The translations under genes and the position numbers were made by a program. A stretch of 64,000 bases of DNA, taken from NCBI GenBank assembly GCA_009761415.1, contig QUOL01000003.1, positions 434,001 to 498,000 on the forward strand, written 5' to 3'. The notes under the pieces were generated by a model, which saw only the letters and a program-made list of their open reading frames with translations, was not told where the DNA came from and did not search any database. Of the stretch, positions 1 to 10,765 are shown piece after piece. Within the stretch, counting starts at the first letter, position 1. Every line of letters starts with the position of its first letter. The DNA is from Sarcomyxa edulis (taxonomy: Eukaryota > Basidiomycota > Agaricomycetes > Agaricales > Mycenaceae).

Positions 1-770
1 AACTGTCACCAAGGGCATCCCCCATTCGTGTTCCTCGCCCCCAGGCTCAGACGGTTCTTTCGAGGCGTGGGTTATCTGCGTCCTTTACCCACCCGTCCAA
101 ATACCCCTTACGTGGGTCCTTCTTTTTGAATATAGTGATGTTTTACCTCCGGAATTTATCGTCCTACGAGCAAAACAGTGCTCCCAGAGGAGAAAACGTA
201 CGTGTATATATGGCATTACGTGCATCCTCTCACGAGATGCAATGCATCCAGTATCAGGCATGCTCTTTGCATGTGTTGGAAACACGATGTAGATATGATG
301 GCGAGGCATCTACATGCGACTTATGCGAGGTTTCAAAGCTTCAAAACACTCATATGATAAGTTGTCCAGACCTCATTGAATTGTCACCGTCAGGACAATG
401 CCACTGATGCTTTTGAGGTCCTGATAAGTATTTAGTGTCTCCATACCTCGCCAATGAGCTGGAGACGAGATCTCGGAAATCATACGCTTCGACTCGCTTT
501 TTTGCAGCATGATCATTGTGCATTCTGCCTCATTGTCCGCTCTGTCTGCATAGCTAGCAGTCTCGTCCGAGGACGGCGGCTTTCGATAAGAATAAAATGC
601 CCCCATCCTTCAACCTTCCCGATATGGGACCTCCTTTGTACTTGACTTTTTTTACGGTAAGGATGAGAATGTGTGGCAATATATGGGACATCGCTTGGAC
701 GGTTCTACTGTCAGTGTGTGCCCATCCACGCCCCTTGCGCGAGGGGCCGTCCTGCTGCCAGTGGTATAAT
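1..770. other. No gene recognised (left edge)
   Basis: Short open frames occur on both strands here, but none has a recognisable domain, a plausible splice pattern or conserved-looking composition. The right end leads into a TATA box. I see no tRNA and no repeat. Confidence 0.5.
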
Positions 771-778
771 TATAAAAG
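771..778 (+). promoter_or_regulatory. TATA box
   Basis: The sequence tataaaag follows an AT-rich stretch and is followed by CT-rich sequence typical of fungal transcription starts. It lies about 170 bp before the ATG at 942, so it supports a short transcribed unit there, although the product is uncertain. Confidence 0.45.
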
Positions 779-941
779 CAGGCCAGGAATTGATCCGTGT
801 AAGTTTCAATTTTCTATCAACCCCACCTCGAGCTCGCAAACGTTGATACAGACTCGTCCCAGCACTGTGCGCTCCCTTCTTCCCTCCCTCTGGATCTTCT
901 CAGGAATGCCATAGGCTGATGTATTGTCCCGTCCTTCGTAG

Positions 942-1175
942 ATGACTTTCAGCTCGTCAGGTCGATCATCTCGAAAGAGTTCGCCCATCCCCAGACGACC
1001 CACACCACCAGCACCGCCACCGACACCACCAGTATCTCTCACCCAGTCGATCGCTAATGCGTGGAGCAAAGAGCCACAGGCAAAACAACAGCAGTGGAGG
1101 AAACTGGATGCAGACTTGCGAGGGCAGTATATCGCGTCTTCACCAAATCGAAGATATGTAAAAACGAAGTTGTGA
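942..1175 (+). CDS. Small hypothetical protein, weakly HMG-box-like
   Basis: This 77-residue frame starts at an ATG behind a TATA box. It has a Ser/Arg/Pro-rich N-terminus with PPAPPPTPP, followed by a segment with IANAWSKEP, a second Trp about 14 residues later and a final P-x-RRY. That spacing loosely resembles the second half of a MATA-type HMG box, but the first helix is missing. It may be the end or middle of a spliced gene; a possible donor (gtgagaag) overlaps the stop region. It is convergent with the zinc-finger gene on its right. It could equally be a chance frame. Confidence 0.25.
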   Translation: MTFSSSGRSSRKSSPIPRRPTPPAPPPTPPVSLTQSIANAWSKEPQAKQQQWRKLDADLRGQYIASSPNRRYVKTKL

Positions 1176-1431
1176 GAAGGTCGAAGGAGTCGAGAGCAAA
1201 AATTGGGTGAGTAACGAGTCGTCGTATCGTTTTGGATGTGTTCTCATCCTTGGATTGTTCCGTGCCCTTGGTCCCTTCTTTTCCATGAAGACAAGATCCT
1301 TGAGTCAGAACGAATGAGGCTAGTGATGAACATAATCAGAAGGGGAGGATCATGGAGAAACAAGGGACTCTTACAATATGTATAACGATTCTCGCAAGTA
1401 CTTTACAGCCGCTAGACAATTAAATCAATAA

Positions 1432-3285
1432 TTACCCAACGGTGGGTGCAGGAGCGGGATCTTCGGTATCATCGTCGGCGAGTTCATCATCCTCGTCGTA
1501 TTCGCCTTCTTCGTCTTCTTCTTCTAGCGCAGCTTCTGCCTCGGCTTGTGCTTGTGCTGCAGATGCTGCACTGGCTATCGCCTGCTCCAACATCTTGGCC
1601 TGTTCCTCTGACAGCCCGTACCTCGACAACGAGGACATGGCAGGCTCACCGAGACTCCCAGAAGGATCGCTATTTGACTGCGTTGTAGTGATAGACGTCG
1701 ATTCGGCGGGGGGAGTGAATGTGGCGTTTCCAACTTCGGGTGGTAGATTGAGTTGTGCCTGAGCAATGACGCTCGCCAACGTCGCTTGACTGCTTGCTGG
1801 ATCCAGGGTTGACGTCGTGTCACCGCCCTGTGTATGTGTAGAGCCTAAAGAGTTGGTGACGCAAGACTGCAATAACCCATGTAAGCTCATGACAGCCGAC
1901 TGCACTTGGGTAATAACGCCAGCCTGGACCTCGCCTTCCTCCAAATTTGCGTCCTCGTTGTTGTAGCCACTGAACCCAGCAACGGTCCACATCTTCGCCC
2001 TCTTCTCTTCTCGAAGTATCTCTTCCTCTGCCTGAGCGTCAACTTCAACTTCTTGTATCTCCGCCTCTAAGCACGCAGGTGGGACTTCGCTCTTGCCCGT
2101 TCGGCCGCGCCCTCCCGCTTTATGTCTCTTGATCGCATCCCGCCTGGAGAACAGTTTTGCGCACCCAGAACACTTCCAAGCCTTTTTCCCGTGAAGCTTC
2201 GAATGTCGTTTAAGATCGTGGTTGCGAGTAAAGGAGGCAGGGCATATATCGCAGCGAAAAGGACGATCAACGGCATGTACACGTTGATGGGCGCGGAGAC
2301 TGTAGAGACGAGAAAACGTCTTACCGCACCCGGCGACGAGGCAAGGATACACGGCAGTGCCGATATCGCTAGCGGGTACTTGAGGTGGTGAGTTGGCAGT
2401 TGAATCGGCGTTGGGCCCGATTTGTATACCACTGAGAACGCCGACGATTTGGATGAGCCCACTGATTTCTTGGAGGGAGCTCATGTCTGGGCCACCGGCA
2501 GCAGATGAAGTCACCGCGAATAAGAAGACCTGGTGAAGTTGCAGTTGGATGGACGCTATCAAAGAAGGGTCCAGGAAGTTGCTGGTGTTCGCGCTGAGAG
2601 CGTGAGTTATGATACGAACTGCTTCGGTGACTTGGACGTGTAGATCGTAATTTGGGATGGTCTGTCTCCTGTAGGGACGCGGGGGCATCTCGGTTTGCCA
2701 ACCATCGTCATTCTGCTCTCGCTTCCGTTTCCCTTTGTCGAGCTGTATTGACGAGGCGTTTGAGAGACGAAGGGTGGCAAATAGGGCGTCAGATCTGGCC
2801 AGTACTACTAAGATATGACTGAGAGATTTTGCAATCTCCTTGCGAATATTTCCAGAGGCAACCGTGCGGGTGAGAATATCCAAGACGTTCTCGCCGTTCG
2901 CGTCAGGGACAAGGGTGGAAGCCAAAGTGGCTCTAGCCAAGGAATCATTTTCGACGATTGATAGGATAGTTTTCATCGTGACGATTGCAGCCTCCTCCTT
3001 CTTGGATAGATGAACCGCAGGTTCAGGGATATATTGGTCGGCCTCGGTCGCAGTAGGGGTATCCTGAGCCGAGGATGTATCCTCAGCTGGCGGTGGTGCC
3101 GCACCTGCAAGATCAGCTTGAGCTTTGCTGATTTCAGCCCAGAGTTGTTCTCCCAATTGTCGAGCAATCTCCTCAGCATGAGCATCGATCTCGTCGTCTT
3201 CCTCGTCGTACTCTTCGTCCTCCTCGTCCCATTCTTCCTCTTCTTTTTCACCTGTGGGTATCTCCAAAGTCTGGGATTCGTCCAT
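1432..3285 (-). CDS. C2H2 zinc-finger protein, probable transcription factor
   Basis: This is an intron-free frame of 617 residues. The first 35 residues are strongly acidic (Glu/Asp runs). Residues 60-300 look helical with no domain I recognise. Fingers follow at about 313-337 (YPC..CGKTFSR...H..VH) and 343-365 (FRCDICPASFTR...H..LH). A third at about 371-391 (WKCSGCAKLFSRRDAIKRH) lacks the usual second His at normal spacing. The C-terminus is Gln/Ala-rich and ends in a second acidic run. The start is the Met just before the acidic block. Acidic ends plus tandem fingers suggest a sequence-specific nuclear regulator; the target is unknown. It is divergent from the mitochondrial carrier, with 274 bp between start codons. 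Confidence 0.8.
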   Translation of the reverse strand: MDESQTLEIPTGEKEEEEWDEEDEEYDEEDDEIDAHAEEIARQLGEQLWAEISKAQADLAGAAPPPAEDTSSAQDTPTATEADQYIPEPAVHLSKKEEAAIVTMKTILSIVENDSLARATLASTLVPDANGENVLDILTRTVASGNIRKEIAKSLSHILVVLARSDALFATLRLSNASSIQLDKGKRKREQNDDGWQTEMPPRPYRRQTIPNYDLHVQVTEAVRIITHALSANTSNFLDPSLIASIQLQLHQVFLFAVTSSAAGGPDMSSLQEISGLIQIVGVLSGIQIGPNADSTANSPPQVPASDIGTAVYPCLVAGCGKTFSRLYSLRAHQRVHAVDRPFRCDICPASFTRNHDLKRHSKLHGKKAWKCSGCAKLFSRRDAIKRHKAGGRGRTGKSEVPPACLEAEIQEVEVDAQAEEEILREEKRAKMWTVAGFSGYNNEDANLEEGEVQAGVITQVQSAVMSLHGLLQSCVTNSLGSTHTQGGDTTSTLDPASSQATLASVIAQAQLNLPPEVGNATFTPPAESTSITTTQSNSDPSGSLGEPAMSSLSRYGLSEEQAKMLEQAIASAASAAQAQAEAEAALEEEDEEGEYDEDDELADDDTEDPAPAPTVG

Positions 3286-3559
3286 GCGGCCCTCGACAAG
3301 AACCTGTGGAAGCAGACCGTTCAGCCTGAGTAGAATCTAGAATAATTGGGCAATAATTGAGCAATATTTGGGACAGAAAAAACGTGGAATGGCCGACAAT
3401 CGGCCGAAAATAGCAATCTTATCGGCGACATTTGCTCGAGTTTGGCCGTAAAGCATTTTTTGACCACAGCAATAATGTTCTGCAGTGACTCGACCAACAA
3501 CTCGCCCTACGGACGTGACTGCAGTACTAGTCGGCTATTTCTACTCACAGAATAGTGAA

Positions 3560-4783
3560 ATGTCCAAGACAATCAAGGATCTAACAGCTGGTACTGTCGG
3601 TGGGATTGCCCAGGTACTACTTTCGCCGCCCAACGATCGAATGTCCTATTCATATGTTCTCTAGGTTGTCGTCGGGCAACCCTTTGACATCGTCAAAGTC
3701 GTACGTCGAATCTCATCCTGTGAATGAGCTGTCATTGATAGTCCCATTAGCGCATGCAAACGGCCTCCAAGGGAACGTACAGCGGCATGATGCACTGTGC
3801 AGGCGGTATCCTAAAAAATGAAGGTCCTTTGGCATTCTACAAGGTACTTTCGACATCAAATAATCTACTATGCAGGTACTAATGCCTTCCACAGGGAACT
3901 CTGACTCCTTTGCTTGGAATAGGAGTCTGCGTCTCCATCCAATTCGGTGTTCTAGAATGGACCAAGCGGTATTTTGCGCAACAAAATCTCGCACGAGGTG
4001 TAGGAGGTCCAACAGGACTTACCCTCAGTGGCGGTCAACTTGTCGTTGCTGGTGTTCTTGCTGGTGTCGCCAACGGTGTCGTATCTGGTCCAGTAGAACA
4101 CATTCGTATCCGTGAGTGGCTTCTCTCGTTCCTTGTCACGCATTGTTGTTTTATTATCTGCCTATCACAAAACAGGTCTGCAGACACAATCAGCGAAAAA
4201 CCCTGTCTACGCTGGACCGCTTGACGCCATCAAAAAAATTGGGTCTGCACATGGGATTGCTGGGATCTACAAAGGTCAAGCTGTCACTCTTCTACGTGAA
4301 GCCAGTGGTTACGGGATGTACTTCTGGGCATACGAGAAATTGGTTCAACGAGAAATGGCACAGAAGGGTATTAAACGTGAACAAATCAGCCCGGTCAACT
4401 CGGTCCTCTATGGCGCTGCTGCTGGATACGCCGTAAGTTTCACTAACTTTTCAAAATACCTCTCGGCGTACTAATGTACCATATTCTTAGCTCTGGGCGG
4501 TGATATACCCTATAGATATGATCAAATCCAGAATGCAGACGGATGGGTTCACGGCCGCGACAGGCCAAAAATATACCTCCACATTAAATTGTGTGCGTAC
4601 AGTATGGAGAACTGAGGGCTTCGGAGCGTTCACAAGAGGACTTACTCCGACTCTCATTCGGTGAGACTTTCCCTACTTGTCTCGTCGAATTATATTTTCT
4701 AATATGTGTTCAGATCACCGTTTGCGAACGGTGCCACATTCCTTGGATTCGAGATGGCTAACCGTCTGCTCAACTCCTGGTGA
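3560..4783 (+). CDS. Mitochondrial carrier family protein, YMC1/YMC2-like
   Basis: The spliced frame starts MSKTIKDLTAGTVGGIAQ and carries the three repeats of the mitochondrial carrier family in the inner membrane. Signature motifs are GQPFDIVKVRMQ (repeat 1), GPVEHIRIRLQTQ (repeat 2) and YPIDMIKSRMQTDG (repeat 3). Introns follow GIAQ, FDIVKV, LAFYK, HIRI, AAGYA and the final PTLIR. Blocks such as YKGTLTPLLGIGVCVSIQFG and the NGATFLGFE tail match the yeast Ymc1/Ymc2 and carnitine/amino-acid carrier branch as I know it, so the substrate is probably an amino acid or organic acid. The exact substrate cannot be read from sequence. No disruption is seen. Confidence 0.9.
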
Positions 4784-5524
4784 TTTTCTCCGACGCGCTG
4801 GTGCGACTACTTATAGACGGATAGAATTCGACACACTTGCCTACCCTATATCTATAAAATAATAAGTAATCGCCGCGTTTTCACTCTCAGACTATCCATT
4901 GAATTCTCGCAATCACAAGGAATCGCGGCATCTTCCAGGCCTCTATCGTCTTTCAGCCAATGCGAGTACAAACAAGGCGAAATGGCCTTTTCGGATTCCA
5001 CTCCCGTCTATATTCATTCAATTGCGTCTGCTCGATGTTTCGATACATGGCTAAGCCAAACGAAGGTTTCAAGGAGTTGACCTTGTGTACTCGAGGTGTC
5101 GTTGCCTGCTGTTCGAAACATTGATACCCATCAGGTACATCAGAATGATGTAGAGACGATGAAGCTCATGAAACACCCCAGACTATCTTTACGCATCCGT
5201 CAATTTTGTTCACAAAATCGCAATAAGCCCATATTCCGAACTTGCCATCGTTGTGTCGTTGTAGATCACTAAACTTCCGCCTATTAGTAACGTCTCCATC
5301 ATTCTTTAGTTTTTGTAGCATTGGAAAGTCTTTCCTCCTTGTTCTACCGATACAGTTGTGTGCAGATACCTGGTTACGAGTCTCATCCGATCATAGGCGG
5401 TTGTTGTTGCCTGTTATCTCCAAACGTCGATATCTTGGAAGCCTCCGAGTCACGCCGCGTCGAAGTTACTTCTTGGTTACTTCAATCACCCAGGTTCACC
5501 TTGCATTGAATCTCTACTTCTACC
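4784..5524. other. Intergenic, no gene recognised
   Basis: This lies between the carrier stop and the next ATG. Some open frames at 5242-5509 run in the direction of the following gene but have no recognisable content and are probably 5' untranslated sequence. No RNA gene or repeat is seen. Confidence 0.5.
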
Positions 5525-7430
5525 ATGGGTCAGAGACATCAAGCCTTCGCTATAGCCAAAGTCATTCCTCACGGCAGTACCGACGGAAAAGCGTATTATC
5601 GATGCGTAGCTGCATTCCATGATCAATATTGCCAAGGGACGTTTCCACTCCGAGCCACTCGTCGTTTCTTGACTGTGATCAAGCAGAACGACAACGCAGA
5701 GATTATACGCGCAGAACTTCGGAGTATACAAGGTAAGTACTCGAGGCCCGAGTCCAGATCTGAGCCCGTAGCTCCCGATCTGCCGTGCCCCTACATCTGC
5801 TTTCTGTTGGCAACATGTTGGTCGGTCGACTTGGAAGATCCCGAAAACACGTATTCACATGGGGTCTCTTTCGAAAGTGGAGCATTGTTTGCTGATATGA
5901 TGAGCGATGATGGAGGTGAGAGAAATTTCTCGTTGCCTGCTTGTCTTGCTGATCGTTCCATCAGATAACAATGACGGGATCTCTGTCATCGATGTCACTG
6001 ATCCTTCTAACTCGTCCTATTGTTTTGTCTTTATATATGGAGCAAACAGAAATGTTCCGTGTTACGTACCTCTGACTGCTACACAATATGTTCGAGACTA
6101 CTTCCCCCTCCCCGATGAGGAGGAAGTTCTCGAAGGCATGCGCGCCCTACAGGAAGATTCGGTTTTAGAGGCTATCGCAGCGCTCGACGGGGAGAGGGTT
6201 ATTGATTTAGGGATGCTTGCTGAAGCTTGGCCCGAATATCGGAAAAATTGGAAGAAAGCGCAAAGGAAGCACCCTAGGCCTTCAGCCTCGCTCGTTGCGA
6301 GTCCTGTCGAGTCTGTCTTGATACCCTCGCTGACGGAGTTGACTTTGAAGCCTGCTCTCGATCACGCTCTCGAAATCGGAGACACCCACCAACTGGAGGA
6401 ACTGGTGTGGATGCAAGACAAAGGCAACGCTCTTAGGGCTGCTCTTCTTGATCGAGATGATAAACCTTTCCCTGACTCTGGTGTACCTCTCTTAATCAAG
6501 ATTCTCGGAGAGGCGAGAACGAATGTTTTGGACCTTTCTGGGATTCATCTCTTTGCTCAACAAATAATAGACATCGTTTCGCAGACACACACTCGAGCCA
6601 CATTAGAGACTCTCAAACTTTCTGGCAACACCGTCATTACGGCGGAAGGTATCTGTGATATTTTTTGTGCAATCCCAACTATCCGTCGGTTGTGGCTCTT
6701 AGACACCAACATCTCCTCTGAAGACATGATGTGTTCACTCAGAGATCAACCCGAAGCATTCTATGGCATTGAAACAATTGTCCATCCCGCGTTCATGACC
6801 ATACACTCGACCTCGCCTTATCCAACCGCTTTCAGACTCACAACCCAGGGTTATGCAGCACACGCTTCATTTTCCCTCCCATTCTTTACCCCGTCATCCA
6901 TCCTTCAAAGCCTCATGGATATCCTAGCAGGCTTCGCTTACGGGACCGTCAGAAATACGTACCTCTTAGACTCCGCAATGGTCCCACATGTCGCACTAGC
7001 CTCATCCAGATACGAAGGTCAAAAATGGAGCGAGAGGTTCGTCCATTTGATCCCCCACTGGCAGGACTCGCCTGAGAACCACACTGCCGAGGAAGGCTGG
7101 GGATGTGTCATCAAGAACGTGCCAATGGGATACGGTAAACCTAGGAGGAAACAATATGCGTTTACAAAGACTCTAGTGGTCGCTACTGAACCTTCCACAG
7201 CCGGAATTTCAGAGATGACGGAGTCAGAGACGGAAAAAAGCGCGGAAACGACCGCTAAGATTGCAATCTACGATCTTGATTCATTCCTCAAGGCTATGAG
7301 GGAGGAAGGGAGGCCCGAGCCATCGGAGAGTCTTGTCAAGACGTTTGCTGATGTATTGAAGAAATTGGAAGAAGGCGACGCCAAATTCATGATGGACGAG
7401 AAAGGACTGATGGAGACTCTATGTGTATGA
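5525..7430 (+). CDS. Conserved fungal protein of unknown function (MGQRHQ family)
   Basis: Two exons (5525-5915 and 5965-7430) join at the block DNNDGISVIDVTDP, giving about 618 residues. The N-terminus MGQRHQAFAIAKVIPHG, followed by Y-R-C-V-A-A and LPLRATRRFL-like sequence, is a pattern I recall from many Agaricomycete hypothetical proteins, often in several copies per genome. Middle residues with LDLSGIHLF and LETLKLSGN resemble a few leucine-rich repeats. A perfect-looking donor (gtaagt) at 5732 was not used, because conserved residues (PCPY..LLA..WSVDLE) continue through it. No signal peptide or membrane segment is seen. Function is unknown. Confidence 0.8.
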
Positions 7431-7772
7431 TTTTACATTGCATGGTTCTGCAGACCTAGATATCCCCTGCCTCCGGAACACCATGGAGAAATTTTGCGAA
7501 AAGTATTGGGTTTTGTTTATAAGCTATGACAAAAACTTGATTTTGGAGTAGGTATCTGCTCGTCGATTTTGGTCACCAGAATTTTGGGCAGATGCATTTG
7601 TTACTGACATCGTTTCTGACCACGGATAATCGGAAATTCATCCACTTTGTCTGTGGTCGGAAAGGCTATATATGATATACGGCAGTTTGAATATAACGTG
7701 GACCATATCAAAGAGGAGTCTAGAACTGATTAGATGTCCAAAATTACTCCAACAATGTTCTCTACTCACTGA
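7431..7772. other. Convergent 3' flanks
   Basis: This AT-rich stretch lies between the convergent orphan gene and the CRY-DASH gene. Nothing beyond probable 3' untranslated sequence and terminators is seen. Confidence 0.5.
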
Positions 7773-9621
7773 CTACTTCATGTTTGGCTTCACATCGTAT
7801 ACTCTTGGGTTGGGTCTTCTCCGCTTGTATTCGATCTTCACCAACGGGTTCATAACCCAGTTCAATCCTCCCAACCGCTTCAATGCCTCGGATTGTTTCT
7901 GATCCTCTACACCTCTCTCTCTTCTCGTTTTATGTGCATCCAGAGCCTTCCAGACCTGCAACCGAATATCTACATCCTTCACATCCCTCACCTCCTCCAC
8001 CCAAGTGCTCACATAGATCCCCTCAGGATCATAATCCCACCCCTGCTTCACGGGATTAAATTTCCTCCCCTCACCCTCCCTCCCACGCGGATCGTTCCCC
8101 ACTCCAGCAACGTACTGCCAATTCCCCCAATTACTCGCGACGTCATGATCGACCAACATGCTCTCGTACCACTCTGCGCCTAGCCGCCAATCAATGCCTA
8201 GCCATTTAGCAAGGAAGGAAGCGCAGTTTTGTCGGGTTCGATTGGAGGTATAACCTGTCAAGTAGAGTTCGCGCATACTGGCGTCAATCAGGCCTATTCC
8301 TGTTGTACCATATTGAAAGCGCTGGAATTTCTCTGAACCCTCTGCAGAATCTAAACCCAACCATCGAGAGGCAGCCTGTTGCGAAGGAGGACCACGATAA
8401 CCATGTACTGAAAAGAGGGAAGTGCCGTATTTGCGCATACATAGACGCATATAGTCGCGCCAGAGTAATTCAAAACGGATGCTTGTCGTTCCTGCGTTCT
8501 GGCCTTTGCCATAACCGTCGGGTCTACGGCTGGTTAAATCGGGTGACGGTCCTCCACCGATTGCTGTACCGTTCTCATAAGCCACTAGATATGCGTTGAC
8601 TTGTCGGGCAGAAATGCAACCCAGTGCGAGGTACGCCGAGAGCTTCATGGAAAAATCTGCCCCGAGGAGGCCGTTTCTCGTATTCTTGTAGTTGGCGAAG
8701 AGACCCGGAGTTTCGAAGAGATGTTGAAGGCGTGAATGAGCGGCAGTCTCGCCGCCGAGGAATGGATGAGCCGACTTTGCGTCCGAAGGGTGGGAAGGCA
8801 TGGTCATCTCCAAGGGAGATCGGAATGCATGGATGAGAGATTCGAGAGAATCGGGTATGGAAAAGGGTTTAGACTGTGGCGGTATCACTTCGATATCCGG
8901 GAAGGGCGGAAGAGATATGGGATCTGAGAAAGGTAGTCGGATGGACTTGGATAAAGGTTCGACAGTTTTACGAAACGCAGTGAATACGTCAGAAACCTCA
9001 GAGACACTGTTCGGAATATCATCGCTGCAGAATGTTATATGGTTAATGAACGGCAATCCACACTAATGCTAGTGCACTCAACTCGTGGATTAACATCTCC
9101 TCCCCGTCCCAAACCTTCCAGTCTACGTTTCCCCTTTCTGAGACAACACGCCTGATCTGTTTCTCTTCCTCCATTTCTTCGCTCGCCCAATCCCTCGTCA
9201 TCCAAACAGCTCCTACTTTTGGACCAAATTCAGTATCCGACAAAAGCTCGCGGACAACTTCGTGCAGATGGCCAATTCTGATCACCAAATCGCTCGTAGC
9301 ATTCCCACCGCACGTAGTAGACTTCAGCGTCGTCTTCAAATCCCATAAACACTCGGCGAGAAACTTCGCTCTGTGAGGTCCGCATCTCCAAAACTTGCCA
9401 AGGCGGGAACGCGCTTCTGGGTAAGGAGATACCTGAGTATCATCAGATGACAAAAAGCCAGAAACTTCAATCTGGCGAGGCGGGATGATGTACAGAGGGA
9501 GCAAATGGGTGAATTTCGAGTTGGAATTACGCGTTGCGAGGCTCAGGGCGTTGAAGATTGGATTATCAGCGACGCGGAGATCTCTACGAAGCAAGTAGAT
9601 AAGGTAAACAGGAGACGACAT
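7773..9621 (-). CDS. CRY-DASH photolyase/cryptochrome
   Basis: Two exons are joined across a 58 nt intron (9025-9082, donor gttgag), giving LIHDDDIP. The N-terminal alpha/beta domain begins MSSPVYLIYLLRRDLRVADN, the photolyase start. The FAD-binding helical part shows LLWRDYMRLCMRKYG, GLIDASMRELYLTGYTSNRTRQ, DWRLGAEWYESMLVDHDVASNWGNWQ and the CRY-DASH hallmark GRKFNPVKQ. Family knowledge: CRY-DASH enzymes bind FAD and an antenna folate and repair cyclobutane dimers in single-stranded DNA, and they may also signal light. The frame stays open upstream to an ATG at 9798, adding 59 residues with a basic stretch (LSRWFPARFFRILSR) that could target mitochondria. I chose 9621 because it matches the family start, but 9798 is possible. 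Confidence 0.9.
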
Positions 9622-9958
9622 GGCGGCTGGAAAGAAAGCAGATTGAAGCCACCCAGCAAAGTACGTCCGGCGTTGTTTGGCAATTTCATCGAAACCAAAC
9701 GCGGTCATACGACTCAGAATTCGGAAGAAACGAGCAGGAAACCATCGAGAAAGATGTTCGGGGCAAGTCCAAAGATCCCGAATGCTCATCGAATCCAATT
9801 ATTTCATATTATTCCAGGTTTGAAATGGGGAAGGGGCGTAGTTTTCTGGTTATATTGTCTGAGGGATGGACTGGCTCAGCCAAGCAGAAACAGAAGGGAT
9901 AAGAGAAAAACGCACAACAAGGTATCATATATGCGGCTCTTATAAATGCTTCTCTGTG

Positions 9959-10615
9959 TCACGAGTGCGTACACCAATCAACTCTCCTGCTGGGATCGCG
10001 TGGGGTGCCTACGAAAACAAAATCAACGACAAGTCTAATGGTCAAGTATTGATAGAGGATTACCGGAAGGGGAGAAATATATCGAGACCTCCTGCGCGTA
10101 CTCTGTGGTGATCTCCAGTGTTGTTCTTGACATATGATGAGGACAAATGTGAAGATGAACGCTATGACAGCGGCGACAGGGACAGACGCTCCAACCGAAA
10201 GGGAGACACTAAAAAATGCATTAAAAGTCCCTACGGTCCATATGTATCCAATGACGACTCTCCATAGGGTATCTGATGGTTTTGGAGGAGAGAGAGGCAC
10301 CAGAAGGGTATCCACGGCCCAGAGCAGCTTTGCGCAAGCAAGAGTGCCGATGAAGAAAAGCCCGCCCTTGTATATCAGTCCATGGAAGGCTAATCGGAGA
10401 GTGAGAGTTCGTGGGTCGAGTTTGCGAAGTGGGATGTAGTTGTATTCAAGATAGAAGAAGGACCATATGATGGTAAGGATGGACGTGATGGTGGAATCTA
10501 GCGCGGCAGGTCTTGGAATATGTTGATCAACCGCCCGCTGCATTGCGGTACTACTAGGGTGAGTGCGGTGAGAAGGTGGGTCATGCACCGATACTATCTC
10601 TTTTGTCGAAGACAT
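9959..10615 (-). CDS. Small multi-pass membrane protein, unknown function
   Basis: This is a single-exon frame of 218 residues. Four hydrophobic segments are visible: around ITSILTIIWSFFYLEY, GGLFFIGTLACAKLLWAV, VVIGYIWTVGTFNAFFSV and VAAVIAFIFTFVLIIC. A basic tail with RRRSRY follows, then one weaker hydrophobic stretch. The polar N-terminus (about 40 residues) has no signal peptide. The fragment LDPRTLTLRLAFHGLIYKGG recalls fungal wax-synthase-like membrane proteins, but that is only an impression. It lies upstream of and on the same strand as CRY-DASH, so the CRY-DASH promoter must sit in 9622-9958, where a TATA-like element occurs at 9941-9948. Confidence 0.6.
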   Translation of the reverse strand: MSSTKEIVSVHDPPSHRTHPSSTAMQRAVDQHIPRPAALDSTITSILTIIWSFFYLEYNYIPLRKLDPRTLTLRLAFHGLIYKGGLFFIGTLACAKLLWAVDTLLVPLSPPKPSDTLWRVVIGYIWTVGTFNAFFSVSLSVGASVPVAAVIAFIFTFVLIICQEQHWRSPQSTRRRSRYISPLPVILYQYLTIRLVVDFVFVGTPRDPSRRVDWCTHS

Positions 10616-10765
10616 GGTGGCGAGAGGTAAGCCGATTTATAGGGGTGAAATCCTGAAATTGTTTTTATTGGATCATACGTTATGCTCATTTCACGCCGGA
10701 AGCAGACTAAAGAGCGCTCGAGACTTCGGTAGCAAAATGAATTCGATTACTGTATCCCGTGGAAC

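Noticed and set aside
1442..1762. Ser-rich plus-strand ORF opposite the zinc-finger gene
   Set aside because: It is the antisense shadow of the acidic and Ala-rich C-terminus of the 1432-3285 gene.
5732..5863. Intron starting at the strong donor gtaagt in the orphan gene
   Set aside because: The sequence inside stays in frame and carries residues (PCPY..FLLA, WSVDLE) that fit the family, so it is kept as exon.
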